Below are positions 23,949 to 34,667 of a DNA stretch of 64,000 nt, piece by piece. Position 1 is the stretch's first letter. Each line of letters begins with the position of its first letter. The stretch covers positions 19,126,829-19,190,828 of the forward strand of contig OZ020625.1 of assembly GCA_963971575.1 (NCBI GenBank), read 5' to 3'. The notes below the pieces were generated by a model. It searched no databases and had not been told where the DNA came from. It worked only from the letters and a program-made list of their open reading frames with translations. Both the position numbers and the translations under genes were made by a program. This DNA comes from Liopterus haemorrhoidalis (Eukaryota; Arthropoda; Insecta; Coleoptera; Dytiscidae).

Positions 23949-24516
23949 ATCAGCTTTTTACCGACCGCCAACATATAGAATTGAGGTCCGTACATAACGT
24001 TTTGAATATTTTTAGCATGATATCTGTCTGTCTGTCTGTCCTTCCGTCCGTCTGCCTGTCTGTCTGTGTACACGTGTAGAGCAAATTCGGCTAAAAGGAT
24101 TTTTATGAATCTTCATATTTAAGCTTTTGACATCAATGGCACATGTTGATCAACTTTTGGTTAAAATCGGTTGACTAAAAATGGAAGTTTACTCGTGTCG
24201 ATTTTAAGATTTTTGCGAATATTTAACAGAAAAATATTTCGAAAAAAATTATTTAACAAAAGTTGTTATAAAGGCAATAACTAACAACTTTTATTTGAGA
24301 TTTTTTTTGATAAATTTTCGAAATTATTTCTAGTTGTTTATTTTTCATACTTATATATAACATTTCCATGGTGTTTTCTTATTATTTATCATTTCCATGA
24401 TAAATAATATCTCTGTTAAAAAATATTAGGCCAAGATATTTCTACTCTACTGCTAGAATGTATTTTATACAAGTAATTTTGTGATCGCGGTTGGTCCTGT
24501 GGTGGCCACAGCTGAT
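23949..24516 (-). mobile_element. GACA-microsatellite element, copy 1
   Basis: A 568-bp block closely related, in inverted orientation, to 37965-38607. Shared parts are the atcagctgtggccaccacag start, a (GACA)n tract with gacggacagacag-like sequence, and a ggcggtcggtaa end. The ends are inverted relatives (atcagct ... accgaccgcca), so it may be a TIR element. Here it separates the RT from the endonuclease remains of the LINE. Confidence 0.75.
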
Positions 24517-24539
24517 TTTTTTATACAATAATATATCTT

Positions 24540-24984
24540 TAGTTTTTTTATTCAGGCATTTTAAAACTGATATATTTAAATAAATTTCCAGTGGCGGATG
24601 ATGGAGACCAACTTTAGTTAAAGGATCACTACACTCATTCACTATTACAGATTCTAACATTACATAACTAAAACATTATTTAACATCAAGTCTAAATTAA
24701 ATTGTGAAAAATTGCAATGTGATATACAGTCAACCAAATCGTTTGACACTGCACTGCAAATAATCATTGTCAGGAACCGAATCTCGAATGGCACACTATT
24801 TATTCAAAAACATATCCATAGCGGACTTTAAATTATCCGGGGGTAAATAGACGCGACAAACATGCAGTTTGCTTTCATAAAGAGTCATGCCTTGGTCGAC
24901 TGTAATCCACATGTCCTCAGCTCCACTACACCAATTATTATTTACTTGACTAGTGCACCCGTTGCCAACTGTGTTGGCAAACAC
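24540..24984 (-). pseudogene. Endonuclease fragments of the same minus LINE
   Basis: Two short frames carry endonuclease-like motifs: 24796-24984 ends in VCRVYLPPDN, close to the VYLPP block, and 24540-24660 reads GLHHPPLEIYLN, close to the domain C-terminus. They lie in the right order upstream of the RT. The second starts with ATG; neither is an independent gene. Assignment rests on motif resemblance only. Confidence 0.5.
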
Positions 24985-25008
24985 ATCATTACCTTAATGT
25001 GGAACTTG

Positions 25009-25084
25009 ATCCATGCCTCTGACTTCTTTCTCTAGCCATACGCCTTACTTCATTCAATTCAAATTGAATCAACTCTTGGCTCAT
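25009..25084 (-). other. Possible small coding exon, unrecognised
   Basis: An ATG at 25084 opens a polar, arginine-rich peptide (SQELIQFELNEVRRMARE) that reaches a donor-like AAG|GTAATG at about 25010. No family recognised. It may be a LINE ORF segment or a chance frame. Confidence 0.2.
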
Positions 25085-25209
25085 AATTGAAAGCTGGACA
25101 AATAATGAGTATTATTCCAAATTATTTATTCATAAACTTTTAAGATGGGAAAACGATTAATTTTTACTCACTGAATAACATTTATATTGTTAAAACTAAA
25201 AATGATTTG

Positions 25210-25612
25210 AAACGTTAATTTATGCCTACGAAACCTTAAACATTTCTGTATGTAATTATATTTGTAGATTCTTAGAGAATAAATCTGCAAAATATTGTTC
25301 ATATCGGTCAAATGCTATAGCAGTGTCTAGAGTTTCTTGTTCATGCCTACGAAATCCTAGACATTTCTGTTATTTTAACTGTAATTCCTTAGAGAATAAA
25401 TTTGCAAAATATTGTTCAAATCGGTCAAAGAATATAGGAGCATCTAGAATTTCCTGTTTATGACTACGAAACCCTAGACATTTATATATTTAATTATATT
25501 CGTAGATTCTTAGAGAATAAATCTGCAAAATATTGTTCATTTCATTCAAAAGATATAGGAGTATCTAGAGTCTCTTGTTTATGCCTACGAAGCCCTTGAC
25601 ATTTATATATTA
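25210..25612. repeat. Tandem repeat, ~125-bp unit (type B), 3 copies
   Basis: Three copies share cctacgaaatcctagacatt, then gattcttagagaataaat, then gcaaaatattgttca and tcggtcaaa. The unit aligns, with divergence, to the ~121-bp units at 34668-36190. A second type-B array lies at 29715-30040, beyond the LTR element that split the locus. Confidence 0.85.
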
Positions 25613-25617
25613 TATAT

Positions 25618-25908
25618 ATTTCGTCTCAAATGTGGTAAAATAACAATTATCACTCACACAAATAATCAAACATTATTAAAACACATTTATGACATAAAAC
25701 AAAGTTCATAATTAAAACAGATATTATAACAGACACGTAGCAATCCCAATGATCCAGACCGATCGCTCAGCTATAACACACTCCTGTACAAAACACACTG
25801 TTCTATTATCGCTCTGTATTTGCTGATCGGTTGATCTTGGTTCTGCTAGTACCAAGGCTGCTGCCTTTGCACTTACGTATTCTGATAAAATTATGATATT
25901 CTCCGACA
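25618..25908 (-). repeat. 3' LTR (291 bp)
   Basis: Identical to the other LTR except for one transition (ttgatc here, ttaatc there, at about 25831). Starts TGTCGGAG on the minus strand. The short frame inside it is not a gene. Confidence 0.92.
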
Positions 25909-26284
25909 CGGCCATCCTGACCTATCGCACGACCCTGTGCGATCTTTATCTGAAAAAACATACACTACAATAAGTGTCATTAGTTACATTTTATTAAAAA
26001 CATGCCCAGTGGTGCCCACTTCGGCCATTTCTGACTCATATTGTATGAGTTGAAATCTTCCACTGAAGACTCATCTTAACACTGATACTCAATCAATTAG
26101 TATCGCACATTCAAATTACTTTTTATATTCTACTTCAAGCGATTTACCAACCTGCATCCAGGAATACATCTAGTATGCAACTCTGTTCATGGCCTTACTG
26201 GCACACATCAGGAGCTACCTGCCCCGCCGTTTATTGGTCCGAGGACACACCCCCTAATCCTGAAAACTACTACTCATAGGTTAA

Positions 26285-26809
26285 CTACATTTTCGGAGGA
26301 CACACCTCTTCATCCAGAGAACCACTGTTCAACTGAGATAACCACTGTTTCGGAGGACACACCTCCTCATCCAGAGAACCACTGTTCACCTGGAATAACC
26401 ACATTTTCGGAGGACACACCCCCTCATCCAGAGAACCACTGTTCACCTGGAATAACCACATTTTCGGAGGACACACCTCCTCACCCAGAGAACCACTGTT
26501 CACCTGAGATAACCACATTTTCGGAGGACACACCTCCTCATCCAGAGAACCACTGTTCACCTGGGTTAACCACATTTTCGGAGGACACACCCCCTCATCC
26601 AGAGAACCACTGTTCACCTGGAATAACCACATTTTCGGAGGACACACCTCCTCACCCAGAGAACCACTGTTCACCTGGAATAACCACATTTTCGGAGGAC
26701 ACACCTCCTCACCCAGAGAACCACTGTTCACCTGGAATAACCACATTTTCGGAGGACACACCTCCTCACCCAGAGAACCACTGTTCACCTGGGATAACCA
26801 CAAACACAC
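26285..26809 (-). repeat. 57-bp minisatellite, ~9 units, open in one frame
   Basis: Nine tandem 57-bp units (core ttcggaggacacacctcctc ... ccactgttcacctg) lie between the decayed RT and the 3' LTR. Because 57 is divisible by three, one minus frame stays open and would give a 19-residue repeat with VNSGSLGEEVCPP. Units differ at a few positions (GEE/DEE/DEG; LFQ/LSQ/LTQ). Frame length follows from unit length, so a protein is not supported. Confidence 0.9.
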
Positions 26810-26819
26810 AAAAATACTT

Positions 26820-27200
26820 ACAAAATTACATCTGGTTCACGTATAAGCCCTCATCATCTTCAGGAGACGCGTTTTCCTTACCATGGGACTCATCCGCTTG
26901 TACGTACTCCTCTGAGCCACAGGGCATCGGTCCTGTTTTCGTCAAGGATTTTTATAACTCTCATAGGCCCTCTGTATTTTTGATCTAGCTTGGTCTAATT
27001 TCGCTTGCACATATTTCGTAACCCAAATTATCAATTTGAGTCTAGAAACGGTCATTTTCTAAAATTTAGTGAAAAACCATATTAAACAAGTGCTTGTAGT
27101 ACATCATTCATTTTGCAAGACAATCGAAAATAATTTTAGAGTAAATCATTACGTCATCCATACACTATCGCATGGATGTTTACTAAGCTACATAAGGCCT
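26820..27200 (-). other. Unassigned interior of the LTR element
   Basis: Lies between the RT remnant and the minisatellite where RNase H and integrase would be expected. No motif of either was found; it may be decayed or replaced sequence. Confidence 0.4.
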
Positions 27201-27953
27201 TTATTATCGCTCGTTTATAAACAGTCATAACCGTCTTTAAACCAAAATAGTATCAACAAATATTCATATTGACCTTCGGGTGGAATGAAAACTGTTTTCT
27301 CAATAGAGTCTTTGTGAACGGGAATTTGATAATACCCGCTTGCCATGTCTAAATTTGTAAAATAGGTTGCACATTAAAAATGCGCAATTAATCCTGAAAT
27401 TATTGGTAATACATATTTATCAGAAATTGTATTGGAATTTAATTCACAATAATCAATACACATTCGACTAGTTTCATCTTTCGTTTAAACTAAAATCATA
27501 GGGCTTGAAAGCGGTGAAATTCTAGGTCTAATAATTTTAGCCTCTAATAAATCTTGAATTTTGTTGCAAACTATTTCTTTTTCACATTCTCTTATTCGGT
27601 ATGGACATCTTTGTACGGTATTAACACGTGTCACAGAATTATCTTTAATAAAGGAATCTTTAAAATTATGTAACAGTGTAAGTAACTGATTGCATTCGTC
27701 ACCAACTAATTCAAATATTATCTCATTTTTCCAATCAAGCAAATTTTTGGATTTAGTTATTAAAATGTATATGTCTACAGTTTTCCAGGAAGATTTTACT
27801 ATTAGTCAAGTGAATATAGTAACCAGAACTTAAAATTCCTCTACCAATCATAATATCCTTGTTTAAATAATTATCAGCCAAAACATGAAATTTAATTTCA
27901 AGCAAATATCCATTTATTATTACTTTAGATAAAATCTGTGTTGTACTAAACAC
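27200..27953 (-). pseudogene. Gypsy protease/RT remnant
   Basis: Reading minus from 27953: a protease-like tail (DIMIGRGIL), then 27485-27742 with the RT entry block CPYRIRECEKEI ... LLEAKIIRP ... SPLSSPMILV. After a frameshift come MCIDYCELN and NLDMASGYYQIPV, then QYEYL. The catalytic YxDD box is not present before the frame decays. The order and motifs are those of Gypsy pol. Confidence 0.82.
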
Positions 27954-28127
27954 GGTATCTTTTCCAATACCAACTAATTATGGAATCTTTGACCGCTAAA
28001 TTTTAAAGAAACTTACTTTTTCAAGACAGAACACTCTGCTCCAAAGTTGGAAACAAAAGGAAAGATCTCACCATGTTAAAGTTGATCGCTAGGTGACTTA
28101 ACCGTGCAGGATTCTACTCTTTTGGTT

Positions 28128-28827
28128 TCACAATCCTTCCTCAAAACGGCACTGCGGCACAGCTGACACAGCGACCAGGCTTGTTACAATTCCAGCAACG
28201 AACCCCCCAATGACACTTCTCTGAACTGGAAGGCCTCTCGGAACTGGGAGGCCTCGCGGAGCTGGTCGGCCCCCCGGTGAGTCAACAATCACGTTGACCA
28301 TGCCCAATTTTACCACAGTGGAAACACTCAATTGAAGATGAAGAATTGAATTTCAGTTGCTCGGACTGGCGTTTTTCTTCAGAATCGAATTCGGTTAAAT
28401 GAGCCATTGCTAAGGCTACACTAATTTCTTCTGGATCTGATTTCTGCTAGCGTGTCATGAAAGTTATTAAAAATTGACTAGCATACACAGAATAAGGCTC
28501 ACGGTCTTTAGATTTTCCATGCAATAATTTGATAAGAAAAGCAGAACTGATATCATTTTGGTCGTATCTTGATTAAAATAAATCTTAAAACTGTTCCCAA
28601 GTCATACCTTCAAATGTTATCTGAGATAGCCATGCAGATGCAGAACATCGCAAAACTTTTCTTAACGCGACCATTAAAGCACTATCATTTATTGGAGTCT
28701 CACGCACGCAAAGATCAGTAGTATTGCACCAGGCCTTGGTATTTTGGCCCACTTTTTCTGATTCAAATACAGGTAAATTTATTGGCTTACTTGTAGAAGG
28801 TTGACTTATCTTTTGCACAAGCTCCAT
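28128..28827 (-). pseudogene. Gypsy gag remnant with CCHC knuckle
   Basis: The frame 28585-28827 starts MELVQKISQPSTSKP and carries a capsid-like region (LMVALRKVL, ASAWLSQI). Stops break it, but the same reading reaches ECFHCGKIGHGQRDC at about 28335-28290, a canonical C-x2-C-x4-H-x4-C nucleic-acid-binding knuckle, followed at once by TGA. A second cysteine-rich motif follows in decayed form. Non-functional. Confidence 0.78.
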
Positions 28828-28876
28828 CCGAATTTCTCTCCATTGTTCATGGCTTTGGATGCAAATCCCACTTCTG

Positions 28877-29167
28877 ATTTCGTCTCAAATGTGGTAAAAT
28901 AACAATTATCACTCACACAAATAATCAAACATTATTAAAACACATTTATGACATAAAACAAAGTTCATAATTAAAACAGATATTATAACAGACACGTAGC
29001 AATCCCAATGATCCAGACCGATCGCTCAGCTATAACACACTCCTGTACAAAACACACTGTTCTATTATCGCTCTGTATTTGCTGATCGGTTAATCTTGGT
29101 TCTGCTAGTACCAAGGCTGCTGCCTTTGCACTTACGTATTCTGATAAAATTATGATATTCTCCGACA
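28877..29167 (-). repeat. 5' LTR (291 bp)
   Basis: Partner of 25618-25908. On the minus strand it is preceded by tatatatata and followed by tcagaagtgggatttg, a possible primer-binding region. Confidence 0.92.
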
Positions 29168-29715
29168 TATATATATATAAAAGCCCTAATTTCTGTGTGT
29201 TCCTAACGCTAAGTTGCGCGGTGTGAATGGGTTTTGCGGGCAGTGGGCGGTAACGAAGTTAGTAGTAGGGAGCGAGGTATGCAACGAAACAGATAGCTTA
29301 CCAGACACTAGAACAGAGTATTGCAGTACATACGGTGACTCGAGCGAAGGTTGTTGTGTCAGGGGCATGTTTTGAATTGATGTTACGCAACGTATAATGA
29401 CCCGCGGGCCGTCTCCAGCCCGATATTAAATTTTTAAACTTTAAACGACATGCACTGAGCGGCTTTTTAGGATTTCCTAGGTATAATCAGAAACAGCTAT
29501 ACCATTGATGTCCAGCATATGGCCCGCGGGCCGTATCCAGCTCGATACTAATTTTTAAACGACACGCATTAAGCGGTTTTTAGGATTTCCTAGGTACAAT
29601 CAAGAAACGTTTTTGTTTTGTTAATATACGCAGAATCATGCCAATTTTAATAATTAATTCCTGCTTACATTGATTTTTATTCGATATCAGTTTGCCAACG
29701 TTGTTGGCAACGGAG
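29168..29715. repeat. Helitron-like start and GC-palindrome tandem pair
   Basis: Sequence beginning tatatatataaaagccc resembles the 5' end of arthropod Helitrons. At 29402 and 29523, 121 bp apart, two copies of a unit with a cccgcgggcc palindrome and aggatttcctaggta are found; the latter part matches one end of the ~121-bp satellite unit. Confidence 0.45.
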
Positions 29716-30040
29716 TCTACTAATGTAATTATATTTGTCGATTCTTAGATAATAAATCTGCAAAATATTGTTCATATCGGTCAAAGCATATAGGGGCATC
29801 TAGAGTTTCTTGTTTATGCCAACGAAATCCTGGACATTTCTATATTTAATTATATTTGTAGATTTTTAGAGAATAAATTTGCAAAATAATTTTCATATCG
29901 GTCAAAGCATTCTAGATTCCTAGAGAATAATTCTGCAAGATATTGTTCATATCGGTCACAGGATATTGGAGTGTGTAGTGTTTCTTGTTTATGGCTACGA
30001 AATCCTAGACATATCTGTATGTACAATAATTATATTCGAA
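29715..30040. repeat. Tandem repeat, ~125-bp unit (type B), second array
   Basis: Two to three copies with gattcttagataataaatct, tgcaaaatattgttcatatc and tcggtcaaag, in the same orientation as 25210-25612. One copy has an internal deletion. Confidence 0.85.
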
Positions 30041-30102
30041 AACCGAGGTTAGACGATCCGTTTCGGAAAGAACGCCGGAACGGTGGAACAGTGGAACTGA
30101 CT

Positions 30103-31070
30103 CTATATATATAAAATCGTAACTTAGCAACCCACTCATAAACAACGCCCAGCCCAAACCACTGGACCTACAATCATGAAATTTGGCGAGTATATTCCCT
30201 CTATGACCTAAGCACCCACCAAGAACGGATTTTTCGAAACTCATCTTCTAAGTGGGCGAAAAGGGGGTTAAAAGGGGTAAAATGTGTCTTCACGGTTTCC
30301 TTAATATCTCTTAGGTCCAATAAGATATCGACTTGGTTTTTGCTTACAAAGGTTACTCATATAAATGTTAAAAAACTTATTTCAGGATTTTGTCCTAATC
30401 AACCCATAAAGGAGTAAATATATAATCAAGGCGAATTATAAAACACTTCGCATCTCTTGTGTTTGTTGCGTTACAACATTTCTTTCTGGCATATAGGTGT
30501 CTTTTTAAAATATTTAGAAAGTATTTTGACCGTTTTATTTAAATTTCACCCCTAAAGGGATAAATTGGTTATTTTTATTCCATAGAATGCCGTCTAGACA
30601 GAGACACATTCAGACACACAATTTCGGGGAGTATATCCCTTTTATGACGTAAGAACCCTCTAAGAAATGATTTTTCGAAAATCGACCCATAAGGGGTGAA
30701 AAGGGGTAAAATGTGTTTTCACGGATTCCTCAATATCTCTTAGGTCCAATAATATATTGCCTTGGTTTTTGGTTATAAAGATTACCCATATAAATCTTGA
30801 AAAACCTATTTCATTAGGGTTTTGTCCTAATCAACCCCTAAAAGGGTGAATCTACAATCGGGGTGAATTATAGAACCCGTCGTATTTCCTGTGTTGGTTG
30901 TGTTATAACATTTTTTTTTGCACATAGGTGTCTCTTTAAAATATCTAGAAAGCGTTTTAACGGTTTTTCTTAATTTCAACCCTAAGGGGTAAATTGATAT
31001 TTTTTATTCGATAGAACGACCCCTAGACCTACATATAATTCGGAGAGTATATTCCTTTCGTGACGTTAGT
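30103..31070 (+). mobile_element. Helitron-like element with ~440-bp tandem units
   Basis: It begins tctatatatataaaatcg, a common start of arthropod Helitrons. The body is about 2.2 tandem copies of a ~440-bp unit (from about 30180 and about 30620). Each has gtatattcc, ggggtaaaatgtgt, tcacgg.ttcct, atatctcttaggtccaat, gggttttgtcctaatcaacc and a tail starting a third copy. No Rep/helicase sequence, and no sure 3' hairpin, so the class is an inference. Confidence 0.5.
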
Positions 31071-31085
31071 ATGGGGGGGGGGGGG
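31071..31085. repeat. G-homopolymer tract
   Basis: A run of about 13 G residues followed by cggcg. It marks the edge of the tandem units and is a likely spot for sequencing error. Confidence 0.8.
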
Positions 31086-31214
31086 CGGCGCAACATCTGC
31101 CCCTGCCTGCCCCCTACATCACGGCAGGCAGCTCAAGCCTGGTACGGCAATAGTGGACTTTGGATGCTGAGGGCTAATAACTGACACATCCGAGATCATC
31201 ACACTGTTACTGAA

Positions 31215-32343
31215 CTATAATTCTTTATTTCTTTATGTCCCCTAGGCCTTGCGGCGTTTAGGATTTTAACTAGTACATTTGAAAAATAATCATAATAATA
31301 ATAAAATAATACATTTTATGACTTTCTTTCATCTTCTTCTTCTTCTTCAACATTCTTCCTCCGATGTTCCTCTCTTTCTTCCTATTTTCTTTTCGGCTTC
31401 CGTCTCCGGTCTCCTTCCTTCTTGACTCCAGTTCTTCTTCCCCTCTTTCTTCGCTTCTCTTCCCTCTTTTCTTTCCTCCTCCTTTGCCTCTCTCTTCCTT
31501 CCTGTTCTCAGTTCTGTCTTACCTCTTAACATTCCTTCTTTCTTTCGTCGAGTACTCTCACCCACCTTTCTCCCTTTCCTTCTTCACTCAACAGCTCCTT
31601 TATCTTTCCCTCCCATTTTGTCATCTTTCCACATCTTTTTGTTAGGTGTTCCAAGGATTCTTCCTCCTCTCTACACATTCTGCATAGCCTATCCTCTGGT
31701 TTTGCCCAATACCTATTACTCCGTTCTTCATTTCCACATCTTACTCTGGCAATCCTTTTAACTCTGCCCCCTGCATTTCCTCTCCTCCCTTTCAAATATT
31801 TAGGTATTCCGACCGTCCTTATCTCTCTATACCTTTTCACATTCCTTGAATTGTCTATTCTTACTGTTCTTTCCTGCTCCTGTACCTCCTTGTCTCTCCT
31901 CGTCAATTCTTTTACTATGTTTATTCCTCCATTTCTCTTTCGCTCAGCTTCCCTTATGTCCATCCCACATCTCCAATAGTACTCTTTCCTTGTTTCTCCC
32001 CATTCCGACAGTTTACCCTTTTGTTCTTCCTTCATTCTTTCTTCCCAGCAGTCTCTTAATATCTTTCTTCTTTCGTTCCTTGTGATTTTCTCCTCATACT
32101 TCGCCGCCCTCGCCCCGGCTGCCACTCAGCTTTTCCCTCTTCATTTCCTCTCTCACTATATATCCTGGTGTCGTTCTGTCTAATCCCATAATCAATCTCA
32201 TGTATCCCTCTTGTACCCTTTCTACTATCTCCCATTCTTTCCAATCAGATCTCTACTCCGTACATGAGGATACTCTTCACTATCCCGTCAAACAATTTCA
32301 TCCTTCACCTGATATCGTCGTCAAACCTCCTCTCTCCTATGCT
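31215..32343 (-). pseudogene. LINE RT C-terminal fragment, CCHC type
   Basis: The minus frame 31526-32125 (199 codons) is very rich in charged residues and carries LCRMCREEEESLEHLTKRC, a C-x2-C-x8-H-x5-C motif as found at the C-terminus of R1/RTE-like insect LINE proteins. Just upstream, in other frames, lie VQEGYMRLIMGLDRTTPGYI and SILMYGVEI, the end of the RT domain. Frameshifts make it inactive. The strand is strikingly purine-rich (GA) in its coding strand, unlike its neighbours. 5' end cut at the element starting at 32347. Confidence 0.75.
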
Positions 32344-32689
32344 CCATAGCAGAGCTGTAAAGTAATGATTACTATTGTAATCAAATACTTGTGCATTACG
32401 ATTACTCAAGTAATCGTAATCAAAACTTTGAGTACGATTATTCGAGTAATCGAACTCAAATATTCTTGATTACCATTACAAATAATCAGAAAGTAATTGA
32501 TTATTTGATTAGATTACTTGACTACTTTAAGATTACTCAAAAGTATTCGAGAGTAATTTGAATTATTTTTAGATTACTTCTTGATTACTTTAGATTACTT
32601 TCAGATTACTTGAAAAGAATCGAACAGTATTCGTGGATTATATCATGATTACTCCTTGATTATTTACAATTACATTACTTATCTAGAGC

Positions 32690-33290
32690 ACTTCGGAAGT
32701 AATAGTGTACAGAAATATTTAGAGTTTCGTAGGTATAATCAAGAAATTCAAAACAATCCTGGGCCCTTTAACCGTTCTGCACCAATTTTTGCACAGTTAC
32801 TCTTTAGATCCTGCTGAAGTATGGACGCATAGAAATGTGTAGGGTTTCGTAGGTATAATCAAGATATTCAAGACAATCCTGGGCCCTTTGACCGATCAGC
32901 ACCAAATTTTGCACAGTTCCTCTTTAGATCCTGCTGAAGTATGGACGCATAGAAATGTGTAGGATTTCGTAGGTATAATCAAGATATTCAAGACAATCCT
33001 GGGCCATTTGACAGATCTGCACCAATTTTTGCACAGTTATTCCTTAGATCCTACTGAAGTAATGACGCATATAAATGTGTAGGGTTTCGTTGGTATAATC
33101 AAGAAATGCTGAGCCCTTTGAACGATCTGCACCAATTTTTGGATAGTTACTATCTTGGGCACTTCGGAAGCAATAGCGTACAGAAATAGAGTTTCGTAGG
33201 TATAATTAAGAAATTCATGACGATCCTGGGCCCTTTGCTCGATCTGAACCAATTTTTGCACAGTTACTCTTTACGGAATTATATGTAAGT
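32690..33290 (-). repeat. ~121-bp satellite, left array, ~5 units
   Basis: Units run tttcgtaggtataatcaaga, caatcctgggccctttga, then atctgcaccaatttttgcac and agttactctttagatcc. They are reverse complements of the right array. Short copies with deletions occur near 33100 and 33200. Confidence 0.92.
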
Positions 33291-34237
33291 TGTAAGGGAG
33301 GTAATTTTGGTATTATTTCATAAATAAAATTTCATAAATAAATTCATTATAATCATTCAATTAGAGTAAAATATTTAATCTGTTAAATGATACAAAAATA
33401 ATCTATTGCTTAGAAAGGGCATTTAAGATAACGGTAGATTTGTTTATTATTTTAACTTGACACTTTGTCAAGGGAACATGAAAAGTGAATCGTAAATTAT
33501 TGTGTTAAATAAATATACGTCAACCATAAGCACATAAATAATAATTAATTCTGTCTGAGATAAAAATATTAAGATTCGGCTATTTTCTAATGGGATATTT
33601 ATCTGAGTTATCACCAATAAATTATGAATTTTAATATAGTACAATACAGATAATCAAGAGGTGTTAAATGACATTTAACAGTTGGGCGAAGTAAGCATTT
33701 TCAGAACAGTCATGTTTAAGAGAGTGGAGCTTAAACCGTCGTGAAGTTAAGTCGTGTTTTTAATTAGAGTGAGATTTTGTTAACCATGGGTTAGAGTCAT
33801 TTAGGGTGTTCGGTTAGACTAGTAAAATGTAACAAGTAATTCCGTATGAACGTTAGTGTAGTGCCCAGCTAAAGACATGTGAGAGATAAATGGTTATAGA
33901 GGATGTCAGTCAGGACTGTGGTGTCCAGTGGTTAAATTAGTGTTTGGTGTAAAGTGTGTCTAGTGTGTGTGACTGTGTATTTGGATTTAGCTGTATCGAC
34001 GTAATTGTAAGTCTAGTGTAATCATGTAAATATTTAAACCGTAATCGTAATTAAAGTAGGTTAGTTAAAATGTTGAGTTTAATTGAACAACCCTTAATCC
34101 TTCCAAGAATCATAGCAACCAGCTAGCGGACTCATAGGGGGGGTCCAGACTTGATCCGCTCGCAAGTCTTGGAACCCATAATGTGAGGGATGTACAGAGT
34201 AAGTACAAATGAAATAAATAAATCAGCCAACCGTGAC
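33285..34237 (+). mobile_element. Possible solo LTR (953 bp)
   Basis: The stretch begins TGTAAGTTGTAAGGGAGG, ends ..CCGTGACA after an AATAAA motif, and is richer in G+T than its surroundings, with a promoter-like GTGTG region. TG/CA ends and polyadenylation signal fit an LTR. No second copy and no clear target duplication are seen, so the call is tentative. Confidence 0.3.
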
Positions 34238-34667
34238 ATTTCATATTTATATATCAGAGTCCCCCACAAAGTAAGAAGATAGTTTTAAAATTCTTCCATA
34301 GAATTATGGGTGTTTGAATATCTGTAATCTTATCAAATATTTATGTAAACAGAAGATATGTAAAATAAGGGAGAAAACATGCAAACAAGTATGTTTCAGC
34401 ATAGTGTTCCTATTAATAATAACAGTGAATGAAATATATTGTGGTGAACTATATATGTTATAAAATAGTATCGGTGGAGGGCGTGGGTGGCGAGTCATAC
34501 TTTGGATACAGGGTGCAGCTGCAGCTGCGTGCGCCCGGCAGGTAAGTGTCTTGTCATGTCTTCGTCTTCACGTGGCCTTTCACTGAGGGAGACGGCGGGC
34601 GGCGTGTTACAGGGTAGTGGTGAGCGCACCGAGAGCCAATTCCGGGTATCCTCACCATGCGCAGGTA
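34238..34667. other. Unassigned middle of the inverted-repeat element
   Basis: Contains a GC-rich patch (34470-34667) with a short plus frame (34487-34717) ending inside the satellite, and a donor-like cag|gtaagt at about 34540. No domain recognised. Confidence 0.4.

Larger units (their letters stand above)
25618..29167 (-). mobile_element. Non-autonomous Gypsy-type LTR element
   Basis: Two 291-bp LTRs in the same orientation (25618-25908 and 28877-29167) differ at one base, so the insertion is recent. Yet the interior is heavily decayed: gag with several stops, a broken protease-RT segment, no RNase H or integrase, and a 57-bp minisatellite next to the 3' LTR. On the minus strand the LTR begins TGTCGGAG. 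TATATA-type sequence flanks both sides, compatible with a 4-5 bp TA-rich target duplication. This combination implies mobilisation in trans by a related active element. Confidence 0.88.

Noticed and set aside
25724..25915. 63-residue protein, repeated at 28983-29168
   Set aside because: Identical frames because both lie in the two LTRs; no sign of coding use.
26285..26809. 174-residue repetitive protein on the minus strand
   Set aside because: It is a 57-bp minisatellite inside a decayed LTR element; the open frame follows from unit length.
31364..31645. Ser/Phe/Leu-rich proteins on the plus strand (31364-31645, 31846-32085)
   Set aside because: Antisense shadows of the purine-rich LINE fragment.
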